A stretch of DNA of 64,000 nt from Flaccisagitta enflata (GCA_965153355.1 OZ231126.1:79050001-79114000); one strand, 5' to 3'; positions 44,767 through 56,781 are shown, numbered from the stretch's first letter. Numbers and translations: made by a program. The notes: a model not told the origin generated them from the letters alone.

Positions 44767-45270
44767 TTAAGGAAAACTCACAATGACACTTCCGCTATGA
44801 CTATTACACTTCACATTTGATCTCTGGTTGGCAATCTAGGGTTTCTAGTGGCCAGTGGTCATAAGGCTGAATGATTATATAAAAGCTGAGAGTTGACCAT
44901 CTTAACATTGATCTTCATTTTTTTGTAAAACAGAGAAACCAGCACCACCGCCACTGTTTGTTTATTGACACAACATCAGGATAAGCATTTAAGGCAAAAA
45001 TGAGAAAGATCTTTGCTGCATAGCCTATGCCATAGGAGCTGTAACTGAATAAAACGGCAAAAAACACTTTTTTCAGAATTTTTCCATTAAAAAAACTGAC
45101 TCACTGTGCCTCATCCATATCCCCAAAGTGAGACCTTTTGTCTGTTCAATGTAGAGGGCTTTGTTTACAGACTTTAATTACAATGCTACAGAATAAACTT
45201 AAGAGCACTGTTCGCTAATGTTTTTGACTCTGTGTCAAGACACATCCAGAAACGGCCGAAGTGCACAAAG
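44767..45270. other. No gene recognised
   Basis: No exon, RNA or repeat was identified. Confidence 0.35.
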
Positions 45271-45441
45271 AACAAGGCCGTATACACGGCCAATACCAGT
45301 TGTGGACGGGTGGGCAGGGGCGGAAATGCGCGTTTTCACACTTTCCAACTCGATCACCATGGACCAACAGAGGGACCGACGGAGGGACCAACGGATGGAT
45401 AGACAAAGCCTCTTATAGAGTTGCGTGTCCGCAACTAAAAA
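45271..45441 (-). mobile_element. Hairpin-ended element, AGTTGCG..CGCAACT subtype
   Basis: Plus text AACAAGGCCGTATACACGGC, GGACGGGTGGGCAGGGGCGG, CCAACTCGATCACCATGGAC, GGACCGACGGAGGGACCAAC, GACAAAGCCTCTTATAGAGT, ending in the hairpin AGTTGCGTGTCCGCAACT plus AAAAAG. It has both the family end AACAAGGCC and the alternate hairpin, which ties this subtype to the others. Confidence 0.85.
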
Positions 45442-45524
45442 GATAACAGCGAGAAGAATAGATTCAGAAAATGACGAAAGAAAAGAAAGCAAGCAAGAAA
45501 GCAAGTAAGCAAGCAAACAAAGAA

Positions 45525-45558
45525 ACAAAGAAAGAAAAAAAAAGAAAAAAAAAGAAAA

Positions 45559-45638
<80 letters not shown>

Positions 45639-45684
45639 AAAAAAGAAAGAAAGAAAGAAAGAAAGAACGAAAGAAAGAAAGAAA
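45525..45684. repeat. (GAAA)n microsatellite
   Basis: About 38 GAAA units; frames are artefacts. Confidence 0.97.
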
Positions 45685-45699
45685 TATTGCGCTGCAAAT

Positions 45700-46140
45700 G
45701 AACTATGATTCAGGGTTACAACTAATCTCCGCAAAAATCGACCCGCATCGGACAGACTGACCGAGACTCCTTCCTGCATCGTGAACCGATATCCGGTGTG
45801 CAACACCGAGACAGACCGACGAGACAGACAGACAGACAGACAGAGACAGACAGGGGATTAGTAAGGAGAAGAGAGGGAGAGGTCGAGGAGAGACAATGGA
45901 ATGAATGAATGAAAAGACATTTATTGTAGATGAAAGAAAGCATACAGCGCAATCAAGCAAATACAAAAGGGCGATATGGATTCGTTACGAAGTAAGGCAA
46001 ATCCCTTCCCCCCAAAGGTTCAGTAATCAGGTGATATTAATTTTGTACATGCTCACCCTGTTCAGGCGAGTCATTCAATATAGTACATACTTAAGAACTC
46101 AGAGAGTCAATAAATAAATAAATAAAAACAAGAGAGACAC
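45700..46140. other. No gene recognised
   Basis: A (GACA)n stretch at 45820-45855 and AATAAATAAATAAATAA at 46110. No gene seen. Confidence 0.35.
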
Positions 46141-46144
46141 TAAT

Positions 46145-46696
<552 letters not shown>

Positions 46697-46903
46697 CATG
46701 GTCGTATTTGCAGCCTCGCATCTTGAATGATCTGGGGTTGTCTTGAATGTTGCGTTGATTCTGATGGTGTTGCTGCTAGTCAGGCTGTTGGTCCAGAGGG
46801 ACCACTACAGCTGATGGTGCGGAGTTACTTTAATCTATGATGTTGATGTGATTGCTAATCAGGCTGCTGGCCCAGGTGGGCCACTACCGCTGATGGTGCG
46901 GAA

Positions 46904-49750
46904 TCAATTTTTTGCAGAGGAAGAGTACTGATCTAAGATGTGATCCAACGGAGATAAATTGCAGCCGTCTTGCGGTTGAATACGGTTTTTTATAAGATCG
47001 TCTATATGCTCGTTATTTTGCCTCATTTTGCATATCAAACTCGTGTTAATTCTCATTAGACGACTTGAGACACATTCCATTGAGGCATATTCATGTAAAA
47101 GGCTGTTTCGAATGTACTTAGGAAGTCGTAAGCAAATTCTGATTGCGTCATTTTCAATTTTTTCAAGACGAGTGATTTGTGATTTCGGTGCCGCCATGAA
47201 TGATATGCTTCCGTACTCAATAATTGGTCTCACATAAATTTTATACAGCTTCATCATAGTCTTTGCATCAGTACCACTTTGAGCAAGCACTCGAAGAACA
47301 TTTAGCCTTTTTGTTGCGCGATTGTAAATTGCATCAACATGTTTTTGAAATGATAGTAGCTTGTCAATTTCAATTCCAAGGAATTTAGCATTTTGCGTCG
47401 GCCTTATCAAGTCATTGAATAGCTGCAATGCATAGTTTTCATTGTCTCTCTCTCGTGTTCTGGCAATCATGACTAAATTGGACTTTTCGCCATTTAGTTT
47501 TACTCTCCACTTCCTGCACCACCCTTCTAGAATATTGAGACCTTTTTGGAGTTTGAAAACAGCAAATGATCGTGTGTACGCTGATGTCCAAAGGGCTGTA
47601 TCATCAGCAAACTGTGACATACTGCAAGACTGCTGGATTTCCTCAGGGTAGTCATTCACGTATATGATATAGATAAGCGGCGAGAGTGGACTGCCCTGAG
47701 GCGTACCTGCCTTGAGGCTGACAGTGTGGGAAAAACATCCATTGTATAAAACTCTCAATGTTCTGTCCGTGAGGAAGGAGGAAAGGAGTCTAATGATTCT
47801 GTCCGGCAGATTGAGATTTTTTTTCAACTTGAATTTTATTCCACTGTGCCAGCACCGATCAAATGCAGCTTCTGCATCCAGGAAAAGAGCAGCTGTTGTT
47901 TGTTGTTTTTTGAAAGCAGTATGACATTCTTCAGAGAGCCGAAAGATTTGCTCGCTTGTCATTCGTTTTCGCCTGAATCCACTTTGTGATTTGGCAAACA
48001 TGTTGTTTTTTTCCATGTGCATCGAGATTCTATCAGCGATAATTCGTTCCAAGACTTTACCCACACATGAAAGGAGCGATATGGGGCGGAAGTTCTTGGC
48101 AAATTTTGCGTCTTTGCCTGGTTTAGGAATGACTTTAACTATGGCTGTTTTCCACAGTTGGGGAAAATAACCAAGTCGAATGGAATCTGAGTAGATAAGG
48201 CATAGGCTTTTCTTAGTTTCTATTGGTAATTTCTTCATCAAGTAATAGCTAATGCCATCATGTCCAGTTGCTGATCTATTTTTGCACCGCGCGAGATTTT
48301 TGTCAAACTCGTCCATTGTTACCTCTTGGCACAGGACTGATTCGTCGTCATATTCATCTGTACTGTATGATTCATGTTTATCTACTTTGAATATTTTTTC
48401 ATTTTCAGACAAAAATCGATCAACAGACACCTTCCACCCATCGTCAAATCCGACATAGTCTGGTTCCTGATGAATTCTTTGAAGACGGTTTGCAAAAAGA
48501 TTTGCTTTTTCTTTTGCGGATGAAGCTTTTATTCCATTTTCATCTTGAACCGGCCGTTGGGATGATGCAGAAGTTTCACTGCTGAGAATTGGCTTTGCAA
48601 TTATGCCAAATGTATCAAAGAATTTTTTAGGGTTGTTTTCTTGATTAAGGCTTCGGCAGTGTCTCTCTAATTCTTGTTTCTTTTCATGTTTCTGGATTTT
48701 CTTGATTTCATTGCCCAAGCGATTAATTCGAGTCATAATTTCCCTGACACGTGCAAAGTCTTGTTGTTCAAGTGCCACATTTTTCTCTCTTCTTAATTTC
48801 CGTTTTTCTTTCACTAGTTTCTGTATTTCAGGCGTGAATCGGCATTTGGGTCGACGTCGTATGACAGTCTCGGGACAGCTTCCTTTGAATGCATTATTAA
48901 TCAGATTTGTAATTGACTCAACATTCGAGTCCAAGTCAGATGGATTAGATGCTCTCTGGAGCGGTCCAGCCCCTCTCAAAATCTTATTCCATTTGATTTG
49001 ATTCATTTTTTCTGGGTTTCGACGTTTGAGAGGCGGTTGGGCTGAGGGAGTATCAAATTGGAGAAGTACATGAACAGGATAATGGTCACTGCCGATGTCA
49101 TATCCGACCCAAAATTCTTTGAACAGTTTTGCAGACTCGACATTGCCTATAATGAGATCTAAAGACTCTTCTTTACCGCTCACTGGGTCACATCGTGTAA
49201 AACTGTCATTATTGAAAGTAGCCAGATTGTAATAAGTGAGAGATTCGAGTAGTTCATCACCTCTCTTGTCATTTTTTGTGGAACCCCAGAACGTGTTCTT
49301 ACAGTTTAGATCACCAGTAAGAACAACACATCCATTGAATGATGCCAGGTATCTGAAAATTGCTGAATTTGGTGATGTGAGAGGAGGGTTGTAATATGTA
49401 AAAACCTTGATTCCAGGTCGTGAGTTTTCTCCTGTAATCTCTATGCCAATAATCTCGTCAAATCTAAAATTCTGTTTTACATCTTCAATTTCTGTGACAC
49501 CTGTGAGATCATTACGGGTAAGAATCATGCTCCCCCGGGAGCCGCCGACATCACTATGCTCTCGTCTTGCTGAGATGCAATAGCCCTCAATTTCAAAATT
49601 TTTGTTTAAAGGTAATTTGGTTTCATTTAAACATATGACTTCGGGGTAATTCATTTCAGCCAGATACATTTCCAAGTTTTGTTTATTACTACGAGCGCCA
49701 CGAACATTTATATGGACTATCTCATATTTAAAGAGAGATGTGAGATTCAT
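46904..49750 (-). CDS. LINE ORF2: AP-type endonuclease plus reverse transcriptase
   Basis: A 948-residue protein performing target-primed reverse transcription. The endonuclease covers about residues 8-235: Glu in LNETKL (41-46), GDLN (146-149) and the SDHYPV metal/His site (221-226). A basic linker (about 295-360) follows. The reverse transcriptase covers about 530-800: VIPKPGKDAKFAKNFRPISL (540-560), LDAEAAFDRCWH with catalytic Asp (624-635), GTPQGSPLSPLIY (682-694) and FADD (714-717). The C-terminal part runs to 948 without an RNase H. The start ATG overlaps the ORF1 stop as ATGA, a layout used by many non-LTR elements for reinitiation. All expected catalytic residues are visible, so the protein may be active. 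Confidence 0.93.
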   Translation of the reverse strand: MNLTSLFKYEIVHINVRGARSNKQNLEMYLAEMNYPEVICLNETKLPLNKNFEIEGYCISARREHSDVGGSRGSMILTRNDLTGVTEIEDVKQNFRFDEIIGIEITGENSRPGIKVFTYYNPPLTSPNSAIFRYLASFNGCVVLTGDLNCKNTFWGSTKNDKRGDELLESLTYYNLATFNNDSFTRCDPVSGKEESLDLIIGNVESAKLFKEFWVGYDIGSDHYPVHVLLQFDTPSAQPPLKRRNPEKMNQIKWNKILRGAGPLQRASNPSDLDSNVESITNLINNAFKGSCPETVIRRRPKCRFTPEIQKLVKEKRKLRREKNVALEQQDFARVREIMTRINRLGNEIKKIQKHEKKQELERHCRSLNQENNPKKFFDTFGIIAKPILSSETSASSQRPVQDENGIKASSAKEKANLFANRLQRIHQEPDYVGFDDGWKVSVDRFLSENEKIFKVDKHESYSTDEYDDESVLCQEVTMDEFDKNLARCKNRSATGHDGISYYLMKKLPIETKKSLCLIYSDSIRLGYFPQLWKTAIVKVIPKPGKDAKFAKNFRPISLLSCVGKVLERIIADRISMHMEKNNMFAKSQSGFRRKRMTSEQIFRLSEECHTAFKKQQTTAALFLDAEAAFDRCWHSGIKFKLKKNLNLPDRIIRLLSSFLTDRTLRVLYNGCFSHTVSLKAGTPQGSPLSPLIYIIYVNDYPEEIQQSCSMSQFADDTALWTSAYTRSFAVFKLQKGLNILEGWCRKWRVKLNGEKSNLVMIARTRERDNENYALQLFNDLIRPTQNAKFLGIEIDKLLSFQKHVDAIYNRATKRLNVLRVLAQSGTDAKTMMKLYKIYVRPIIEYGSISFMAAPKSQITRLEKIENDAIRICLRLPKYIRNSLLHEYASMECVSSRLMRINTSLICKMRQNNEHIDDLIKNRIQPQDGCNLSPLDHILDQYSSSAKN

Positions 49751-49950
49751 TGTGATCTAGAGGTGGCATTTTTTTGAGAATTTGATGGCGCTTCAGGCGT
49801 AGATGCGGGCGTGGAAGTGGGTCCCTTTGATGGGAAGCACATACCCACGATGGTGTCTTTGACCATTTGGAGATCAATTGGAGCTGTGGCAGGCCCAAAC
49901 TTGAGTTTGTTTGCCGCACTGACGGTGTTAGAGACAATGGAGAGAAAAAA
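49747..49950 (-). CDS. LINE ORF1, C-terminal fragment
   Basis: The frame whose TGA overlaps the ORF2 ATG reads SNTVSAANKLKFGPATAPID, LQMVKDTIVGMCFPSKG and a Pro/Ser/Thr-rich end. Upstream it runs into the (CT)n array, so the nucleic-acid-binding domain and any zinc knuckles are lost. Assignment rests on position and the ATGA overlap; the sequence itself is not distinctive. Confidence 0.6.
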   Translation of the reverse strand, partial: FFLSIVSNTVSAANKLKFGPATAPIDLQMVKDTIVGMCFPSKGPTSTPASTPEAPSNSQKNATSRSQ

Positions 49951-49981
49951 GGAAATGTGAATGGAGCATGGGGTAAGAAAT

Positions 49982-49984
<3 letters not shown>

Positions 49985-50060
<76 letters not shown>
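49985..50060. repeat. (GA)n microsatellite
   Basis: About 38 units at the 5' edge of the LINE. Confidence 0.97.
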
Positions 50061-50062
<2 letters not shown>

Positions 50063-50316
50063 TCTTTCAGTCAGATTTGGGTGAGCAATCGCCCAAAATT
50101 GATAACAGTAAAAGAGCAAACAAAAGAGGTTGAATGACTGGCTCATGCTTATGCTTTCTTACATTTATAATGTCTTTCATTCAATATTCATTCATGTCAT
50201 GGATGAATTATTGATGTCTGAAATAAAAAAAAAAACGGTTTCATACCGACTGGTTTCCTTTAAACAGTTACAAATGTCAAGTATCCTGTCTCAAATTTAA
50301 GATTTTTCCAATTTTT

Positions 50317-50434
50317 AGGTGCGACAAAGCACCTCTATAACTGGCTGTGTCCGTCGGTTGGTTGGTTGGTTGGTCTGTAATGCATTTGTTCGACGATCCA
50401 CACGTTGCACCTACTGGCGTACTTGGCCTTGTTA
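50317..50434 (+). mobile_element. Hairpin-ended element, GTGCGACAAAGCAC subtype
   Basis: GGTGCGACAAAGCACC, CTGGCTGTGTCCGTCGGTTG, GTTCGACGATCCACACGTTG, CTACTGGCGTACTTGGCCTT GTT. Nearly identical to 44651-44766. Confidence 0.85.
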
Positions 50435-50573
50435 TCTAAGATCTTTCCTTTGGAATAAAAACGATTTCAAAAATAGATTTCTCTAAATTGATAACAAATA
50501 TAAGGAAAGCGACTCTACTGTATGTTCAATTTGGATTTACTATGATAAAGACCTATCAGCACTTCTTAGTGGA

Positions 50574-50594
50574 ACACACACACACACACACACA

Positions 50595-50664
<70 letters not shown>
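50574..50664. repeat. (CA)n microsatellite
   Basis: About 45 CA units with one AAGCA interruption. Confidence 0.97.
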
Positions 50665-50665
<1 letters not shown>

Positions 50666-50737
50666 TATTTAACAAATGGTTACATGGTAAACATTTATCA
50701 ATAATACATTGACTATGAAAAAAATGTTGAATCGTAT

Positions 50738-51385
50738 CGTAAATCGATATCTAGCTACAGGGTATTTAAATCGGATTGACTTTTTGTAAACCTTTATAAA
50801 TCAAAAACTATTGAGAGAAAAGTCTTCAAATTTTCAGTGTATGTTGGTAGTAAGCTACGGTTTTGTTATGCCAAATCTCAATATTGAGCTCTTAAGTATT
50901 GGCAGTCAGCATAACATTGATTAAACTACCATTTCTTATGCCTTATCATTTTCTGTGAGCTTTTTGTAGAGAGGCTGTCTATGACAACTTGCCATTTCCA
51001 AAGGAATGGACCTAAAACCCTGGGATGAGTCTCAAACAACAGATAACAGTTCATAAATTACACATTTCCTGCACAAGTATCAAAAACTTGGATATCTAAA
51101 AGGGATACTATAGACGTAGCAAGCAAATAGTAACGATCTCTTTTTAAAAAAAAATATCAAAAGTTGATTTGGCCCACAAAATTGTAGTTTTTTTCAATGT
51201 TAAGCTGACTTCCAAAACTTATGAACTCAACATTGAGATTTGGCATGACAAAACCGTAGCATATCACCTACATACACTGAAAATTTGAAGACTTTTCTCC
51301 CAATAGTTTTCAATTTATAAAGGTTTACTAAAAGTCGAACCGATTTAAAGACGGTGTATATCTAATAATCGATTTATAGCTATCT
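50738..51385. mobile_element. 650-bp element with ~180-bp inverted ends
   Basis: AATCGATATCTAGCTACAGG, AAACCTTTATAAATCAAAAA CTATTG, AAGTCTTCAAATTTTCAGTG, TACGGTTTTGTTATGCCAAA TCTCAATATTGAG at the left; all recur inverted at 51195-51385. The middle has no frame. Confidence 0.82.
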
Positions 51386-51715
51386 CTTCTCATATCTATT
51401 GGAGACGAGAATCACTTTGATCGTGCAGTAGATCGTATCTAGTTTGTAAGACCTGGATCGTCAGTGATTAGTTACAACTCTGGAGTATCCAGACGCGATC
51501 ACTTGTCAATTGTTGAATAAAGTACGAGAGATTGTGGGACCTGTATCATCTCATTGAATACTGAGAATGCACCGAGGATAATCCTATTGCAGTATTGCAG
51601 TATGGTGATGGAGATGGAGATTGGAGAGGACGGCGAAAAAATTTTGGGGTAAGTCTGCATGTTAAATTGGATGGGTGAGGCTAAAAAGAGGAGAGGCGCC
51701 ATTGGCCATGATCAA
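51386..51715. other. No gene recognised
   Basis: Unique-looking sequence without a supported exon. Confidence 0.35.
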
Positions 51716-51905
51716 AGAAGAAGAAGGAGAAGAAGAAGAAGAAGAAGAAGAAGAAGAAAAGAAAAAGAAAAAGAAAAAGAAAAAGAAGAAGAAGAAAGAA
51801 GAAGAAGAAGAAGAAGAAGAAGAAGAAGAAGAAGAAGAAGAAGAAGAAGAAGAAGAACAAGAAGAAGAACAAGAACAAGAACAAGAACAAGAAGAGGAAG
51901 AAGAG
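51716..51905. repeat. (GAA)n-rich array
   Basis: GAA with AAAAAG and AAC(AAG) interruptions; flanked by ATTGGCCATGATCA and TTTGCCATGATCA, the same word on both sides. Frames are artefacts. Confidence 0.93.
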
Positions 51906-52191
51906 GCTCCATTTGCCATGATCACCTCGTCTCAGTATTATTCAAATTTCAAATTAAATTCGTTCCCTGCGAAGCCATTTTTAAATCCACCTCGACCTCG
52001 ACCTTTCTCTTTTTACTCTTTATCCCCCCCTTCAAATTTTTCCTTTTGCGTTTAATTCCCCCCCCCCCCCCTCATGTTTCTTTTTTCCCTTAATCTTTTT
52101 CTCTTTGCTCTTTTTAGTCGCGTGAACGCGACTCTAGAAGCCGATTTGTCGGTCGGTCGGTCTGTTGGTCGGTCCGTAACATTTTTGAAAT

Positions 52192-53143
52192 AACCTTAGC
52201 GTCATGAAAAATGGCGGATTTTTAAAACCTACTTTGACAAACTTAATTTGAGAGAAACTAAGGAAAATTGGTGATGTCTAGAAAGCTCTTCAAAGATCTT
52301 CCATTTGAGTTGTGTCGCAACATTGTCGCTCAAATGGTTTAGAAGCTACATCAATTTAAAAAACACTTCTCTTTTTTCGCCCTCACGGTGTATCAGCGAT
52401 CATATCTTGAATACGATCTTTTAAAAACCATACTTAACCTTATCCGATTGAGATAAAAATTGAAATGGTGGTACAGCATACCTTCCTTCAACAGCTCCAA
52501 AAATTCATTCATTCAAATTGGACAACTTTCACCATCATTTTTACCATGCAAAAGATTTCAATGTTGGTTTGCAAAACTGTGGTTTGAAAGAATCAGTGAT
52601 TGGATTTTATTGAGCATTTTGTTCATGATGATATGGTTAAAATTGTGAAAAATCATGACAGTTTTCAAGTCCCTTCAAAGATCCATATTTGGGGCCCTCT
52701 TCCAAAGAAGTAAAGTGAGTATGAGCTCAAACGCGAGTTTTCCTGCAATTGCATCATTTTTCAAGAATTTTGATGAGGCATAGTAAAGGAACATGCAAAA
52801 ACCATGGTAAAAAATTTCGGATTCTCACAAAAATTGAACCGGTATCAGAAGACACACAATTTAGACATTACTGAAAATTTAAACGCAATGGGACAAAATC
52901 TTCTGTCATTTTGGTAATAATGTAATTATTGGCAAACTTTTTTTAATGACACACCGTAAGGGTATAAAAATAGAGGTTTTATTTGAATCACTGTAATTTC
53001 TAAACCGTTTGAGCCACTATGTCCAGACATGACTCAAATGAAAGTTCTTTTGAAGAGCTTTCCAAACATTACCAATTTTCCTTAGTTTCTCTTAAATCAA
53101 GATGGTTTTAAAAATCCGCCATTTCTTATGACGCCAAGGTTAT
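52192..53143. mobile_element. 950-bp element with ATAACCTT(A/G)GCGTCAT ends
   Basis: AATAACCTTAGCGTCATGAA with ATGGCGGATTTTTAAAACC, AGAAACTAAGGAAAATTGGT and CTCAAATGGTTTAGAAGC at the left; inverted copies at 52960-53143. The arms are about 180 bp. The single-frame pieces inside are short. Confidence 0.82.
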
Positions 53144-53610
53144 AGCTTTAGTCTTCATTTTAAAGATATTTCATGGTTCTTTAGGGTACTTTAGGGTACT
53201 TAAGGGTACTTTAAGGTACTTTACGTTACTCAATGGTATTGAAGGTACTTAAGGGTATTTTAGGGTGCTTTAGATACCTAAGGGTACTTTTGGGTACATT
53301 AGGTACTTAAGGGTACTTTAGACTAGTTTAGGTACTTCAGGGCACTTTAGAGTACTCTAGGTACTACAGGTACTTTAGAGTACTTTAGGGTACTTTAGGC
53401 TACATCAGGTACTTCAGGGTACTTTAGGGTACTTACGGGTACTTAAGGGTATTTGAAGGTACTTTAGGGTACTTTAGGGTACTGTAGGGTACTATAGGTA
53501 TTAACAGTACTTTAGGATACTTTAGGTACTTTTGGGTACTTTAGGGTACTTAAGGGTACTTAAGGGTACTTAAGGGTATATTAGGTACTTTACGGTACTT
53601 TAGGGTCCTC

Positions 53611-54297
53611 TAGGGGCATCCTCTGAATCACAAAATTCGTGCTTAAGTTAGAATTATTTCCACTAAAGCACACCCTAGTGCTTCAGTGGAATTTGAAATA
53701 ACTAGTGCTTTTTGCATTTCAAGCTTCAGTGGAATTGAACAAACTGATTTTGTCATAATAAAAAAAGATTGAAGTAGCCTTTTTTATCTGAAGGAATCAA
53801 GAACTCCACTGTTTTCTTTTAACCTCCTTTTATTTCTCTATACTTAAGAACACTTACTAAGTGTATGATAGGTGGAACAATATCAAATATCAAATATCAA
53901 ATAACAAATATTAGATCAAAAAACAAAACAATTTTTTACATCAATTTGTTTTTCATCCCTTGGAAAAAAATGCAAATGAGAAAACTTTTTTTCTTCAGAG
54001 ACACAAAATCTAATTGATAGAGAAAAAAATTTGTAAAAAAAAACAAGATTCATAAAAGAAAAATTAAAGATATTTGAAGATGAATGTTTAGAAAAGAAAA
54101 CAAACCTTTTTTAATTAAAAGGAATAAAAAAAAAAATTAATTTTACTGGAATATTTGCACTCAATCATTGCAATATGAGAAAAGGTCAAGAATTAATCCA
54201 CTAAAGCACGAATTCCAATTCCACTGAAGCACGAGGTGGTGCTTCAGTGAAATGGGCCTTATTTCCAGATCAGAGATCGTGATTCAGTGAATAGGCC
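53611..54297. mobile_element. Nested insertion with CACTAAAGCAC repeats
   Basis: It begins CTAGGGGCATCCTCTGAATC and ends AGATCGTGATTCAGTGAATA GGCC, a weak inverted pair. Both sides carry TCCACTAAAGCAC and GTGCTTCAGTGGAAT words in inverse order. It splits the 10-bp array. The tip CTAGGGGCATCC resembles that of 32909-38113. Confidence 0.6.
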
Positions 54298-54309
54298 TAC
54301 ATTAGGTAC

Positions 54310-54440
54310 TTAAGGGTACTTCATTTCAATTTATTACGTTTATTACCTTTACCTTTATTACCTTCATTTCCTTTACCTCTACTACCTTTATTATCTTTAT
54401 TACCTTTATAATCTTTATTACCTTTATTACCTTTTTTTAC
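54310..54440 (+). repeat. (TTTATTACC)n minisatellite
   Basis: Nine- to eleven-bp units of TTTATTACC/TTTACC. The GNKDYKGNKDN-type minus frame is an artefact. Confidence 0.85.
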
Positions 54441-54718
54441 CTTTATTACCACGCTTCTAAGGTTTGTTGACCTTGTTCTTTCTTTGTTTCTTTTCATTTC
54501 TTCTGCTTTTGTTTTTTCATTTACATTCTTCTCTTTCATCATTTTTTTTTCTCCTTCCTCAGTTTTGTTTAGATACCATGTATTTCACACCCTCGCCCCC
54601 CCCCTCAACCTTTCTTTCTCTTGATAAAGCATCAAAAAGATTTCTTGATTCTTGATTCACGAATTATTTAATGCCGATTCCGGGAGGAGATGCATGAGCT
54701 GTGAGGGAGGATAGGAAG

Positions 54719-54789
54719 AAGAAGAAGAAGAAGAAGAAGAAGAAGAAGAAGAAGAAGAAGAAGAAGGAGAAGAAGAAGAAGAAGAAGAA

Positions 54790-54821
<32 letters not shown>

Positions 54822-54890
54822 AGAAAAAGAAGAAGAAGAAGAAGAAGAGGGAGAAGAAGAAAAAGAAAAAGAAAAAGAAATAGAAAAAGG
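54719..54890. repeat. (GAA)n array
   Basis: About 170 bp of GAA/GAAAAA next to the array element. Confidence 0.95.
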
Positions 54891-55592
54891 AACCAGTGGC
54901 TCTCGCCAAACATGTGAATTGCATGTGTGTTTGTACATTGACAAGAAAAAATAAAAAAAGATGGAGTGAAATAAAATTGTATAATATAACAACAGGTAGT
55001 GAAAGACAGCATAAACTAAAATCCTCTATAAATGAGAATAGAAAGTGAAAGACAGCATGAAACAAAACCCTATTTGAATGAAAATAAAAAATGAAGGACA
55101 GCCTAAAACAAAACCTTATTTGAATGAAAATAAAAAGTGAAAGACGGCATGAAACAAAAACCTTCATGATATAAAGATAGAAAGTGAAAGACAGCAGTAA
55201 AACAAAAACCTCAGAATAAAAAAAAAAAATTTAAATGAAAATAGAAAGTGAAAGACAGCATAAAACAAAACCTTATTTGAATGAAAATAAAAAGTGAAGG
55301 ACGGCAAGAAACAAAAACCTTCATGATATAAAGATAGAAAGTAAAAGACAGCAGTAAAACAAAAACCTCAGAATAAAGAAATAAAAATTTGAATGAAAAT
55401 AAAAAGTGAAGGACAGCATAAAACAAAACCCTATTTGAATGAAAATAAAAAGTGACGGACGACAAGAAAAAAAACCCTTCATGATATAAAGATAGAAAGT
55501 GAAAGACAGCAGTAAAACAAAAACCTCGGAAGAAAAAAAAAAAGAAAAACACTGGGTCAAGTTATAGTGAATTGCTTAACGCAATTCACAAA
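54890..55592. mobile_element. Second GTGAATTGC-ended array element
   Basis: The left GGAACCAGTGGCTCTCGCCA AACATGTGAATTGCATGTG and right GTTATAGTGAATTGCTTAAC GCAATTCAC are shared with 39650-41852. The interior is a different array: about 11 units of roughly 47 bp (AATGAAAATAAAAAGTGAAA GACAGCATAAAACAAAACC). Confidence 0.8.
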
Positions 55593-55675
55593 AAGACACT
55601 GACAAAAAGATAACAAAAGATACTGAAAATGAGATACACAGAAAATACGATTACAATCTTTGATACAAATAAAGA

Positions 55676-55795
55676 AAAATACAAGTAAAGAAAAATACAA
55701 ATACAAATACAAATACAAATACAAATACAAATACAAATACAAATACAAATTCAAATACAAATTCAAATACAAATACGAATACAAATTCAAATACA
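55676..55795. repeat. (AAATAC)n microsatellite
   Basis: About 18 AAATAC units with AAATTC variants; frames are artefacts. Confidence 0.95.
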
Positions 55796-56634
55796 AAATT
55801 GAAATAAGAAATCTCTTCAAAACGAAAAAGAAGACGTATAATAATCGCAAATATAAAACATATAACACGAGAAGGGGAAGAAAGAGAGGAAGAAGGGTCG
55901 CACTGCGGTTGACCCACGATAGCCCAGATTCGCTTTTTCGAGGCTGAAAACCAAGTCGGCTATAAATGATGAATTAGGACATCCCAGACAGAATGCATTA
56001 TCATGAAAGTATAAAAGAGGTTTCTCAAACTGACCATCGACATCCTCTAGGACCAAAATGATTGTTGTTTGAAAAATGTGCAACGGGTGCCCTCTGATAG
56101 ATCGCTTGCTAAGGACGCGAAAATCGCGAAAATCGCAAAAAAATTCATATATTAGCTTTTTAAATCTTTTCTTAATCTTAATTCCCCTAGTCCTATAGCA
56201 GTTATCCTAGCTATTAATGCTTCTTTAATATATGAACTTTTATGGAAAACAAAAATTTTGGTTCTGATCATCATGTACACTTGATTACATCACTATTCGT
56301 TAAGTCAAAAAACGCAAAAATAGCGAAAATTACAAAAATGAGCTGATTTCATTCCTTCTTGACCATATCAATCATCTTATCCTCACTCACACCATTCATT
56401 TGACCATTATGTGAGCTGCATCAGCTTTATGACCTTGAGTCACCATTTGCTTTGTCTATCCATGGGTCCCTGAATCCTTAGGCTAAAGTCTAGAAATAAA
56501 AAATTGAGCGCTTTAGAGGCCTTTAAGTGTATGTCTAAGGGAGGGGTGGCATGGGGTGTGGAAGTTGGACGCCCCTGCCTACCCATCTGCTACAGTATTG
56601 TAACCCAGTGTTACGTGTTGATCTGTTTTTGACT

Positions 56635-56775
56635 CAACAAGGTCGGATACACAGCTACCCTGGTCTTGGGTGGGTGGGCAGGGGCACTGATATAGGTCAC
56701 TTGGGTCACTTGGGCATTTGGGCAGGAGCAGTGGGTTCTAAACGCTCAAAAACACCAAAAAAAAATAATAGCAAT
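56635..56775 (-). mobile_element. Nested hairpin-family fragment
   Basis: AACAAGGTCGGATACACAGC, GGTGGGTGGGCAGGGGCACT, TGGGCAGGAGCAGTGGGTTC, AACACCAAAAAA. The hairpin end is missing. Confidence 0.7.
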
Positions 56776-56781
56776 AGCAAT

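Larger units (their letters stand above)
46700..49984 (-). mobile_element. Jockey/CR1-type LINE, 5' truncated, ORF2 intact
   Basis: On the minus strand it comprises the end of ORF1 (to 49747), a complete ORF2 (49750-46904) and a 3' UTR with two tandem copies of an ~80-bp unit (GCACCATCAGCGGTAGTGGC ... AGCAGCCTGATTAGCAATCA) before a (CT)n run at 46694. The 5' edge abuts the (CT)n run at 49985-50060. No poly-A tail is visible; Jockey and CR1 elements often end in short tandem repeats. The lack of any break in 948 codons argues for a recent copy. The RNase H domain seen in some LINE clades is not present. Confidence 0.88.
52113..54478 (+). mobile_element. Hairpin-ended element with CTTTAGGGTA array and two nested insertions
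   Basis: The left end AGTCGCGTGAACGCGACT, CCGATTTGTCGGTCGGTCGG is followed by insertion 52192-53143. Then about 40 ten-bp units (CTTTAGGGTA) occupy 53175-53605, with a second insertion 53611-54297 and one more unit (GGTACTTAAGGGTACTTC). After a TTATTACCTTTA stretch comes CCACGCTTCTAAGGTTTGTT GACCTTGTT, a degenerate form of the common right end. Confidence 0.62.

Noticed and set aside
51659-52093. Arg/Glu-rich protein
   Set aside because: Translation of a GAA array, open in several frames on both strands.
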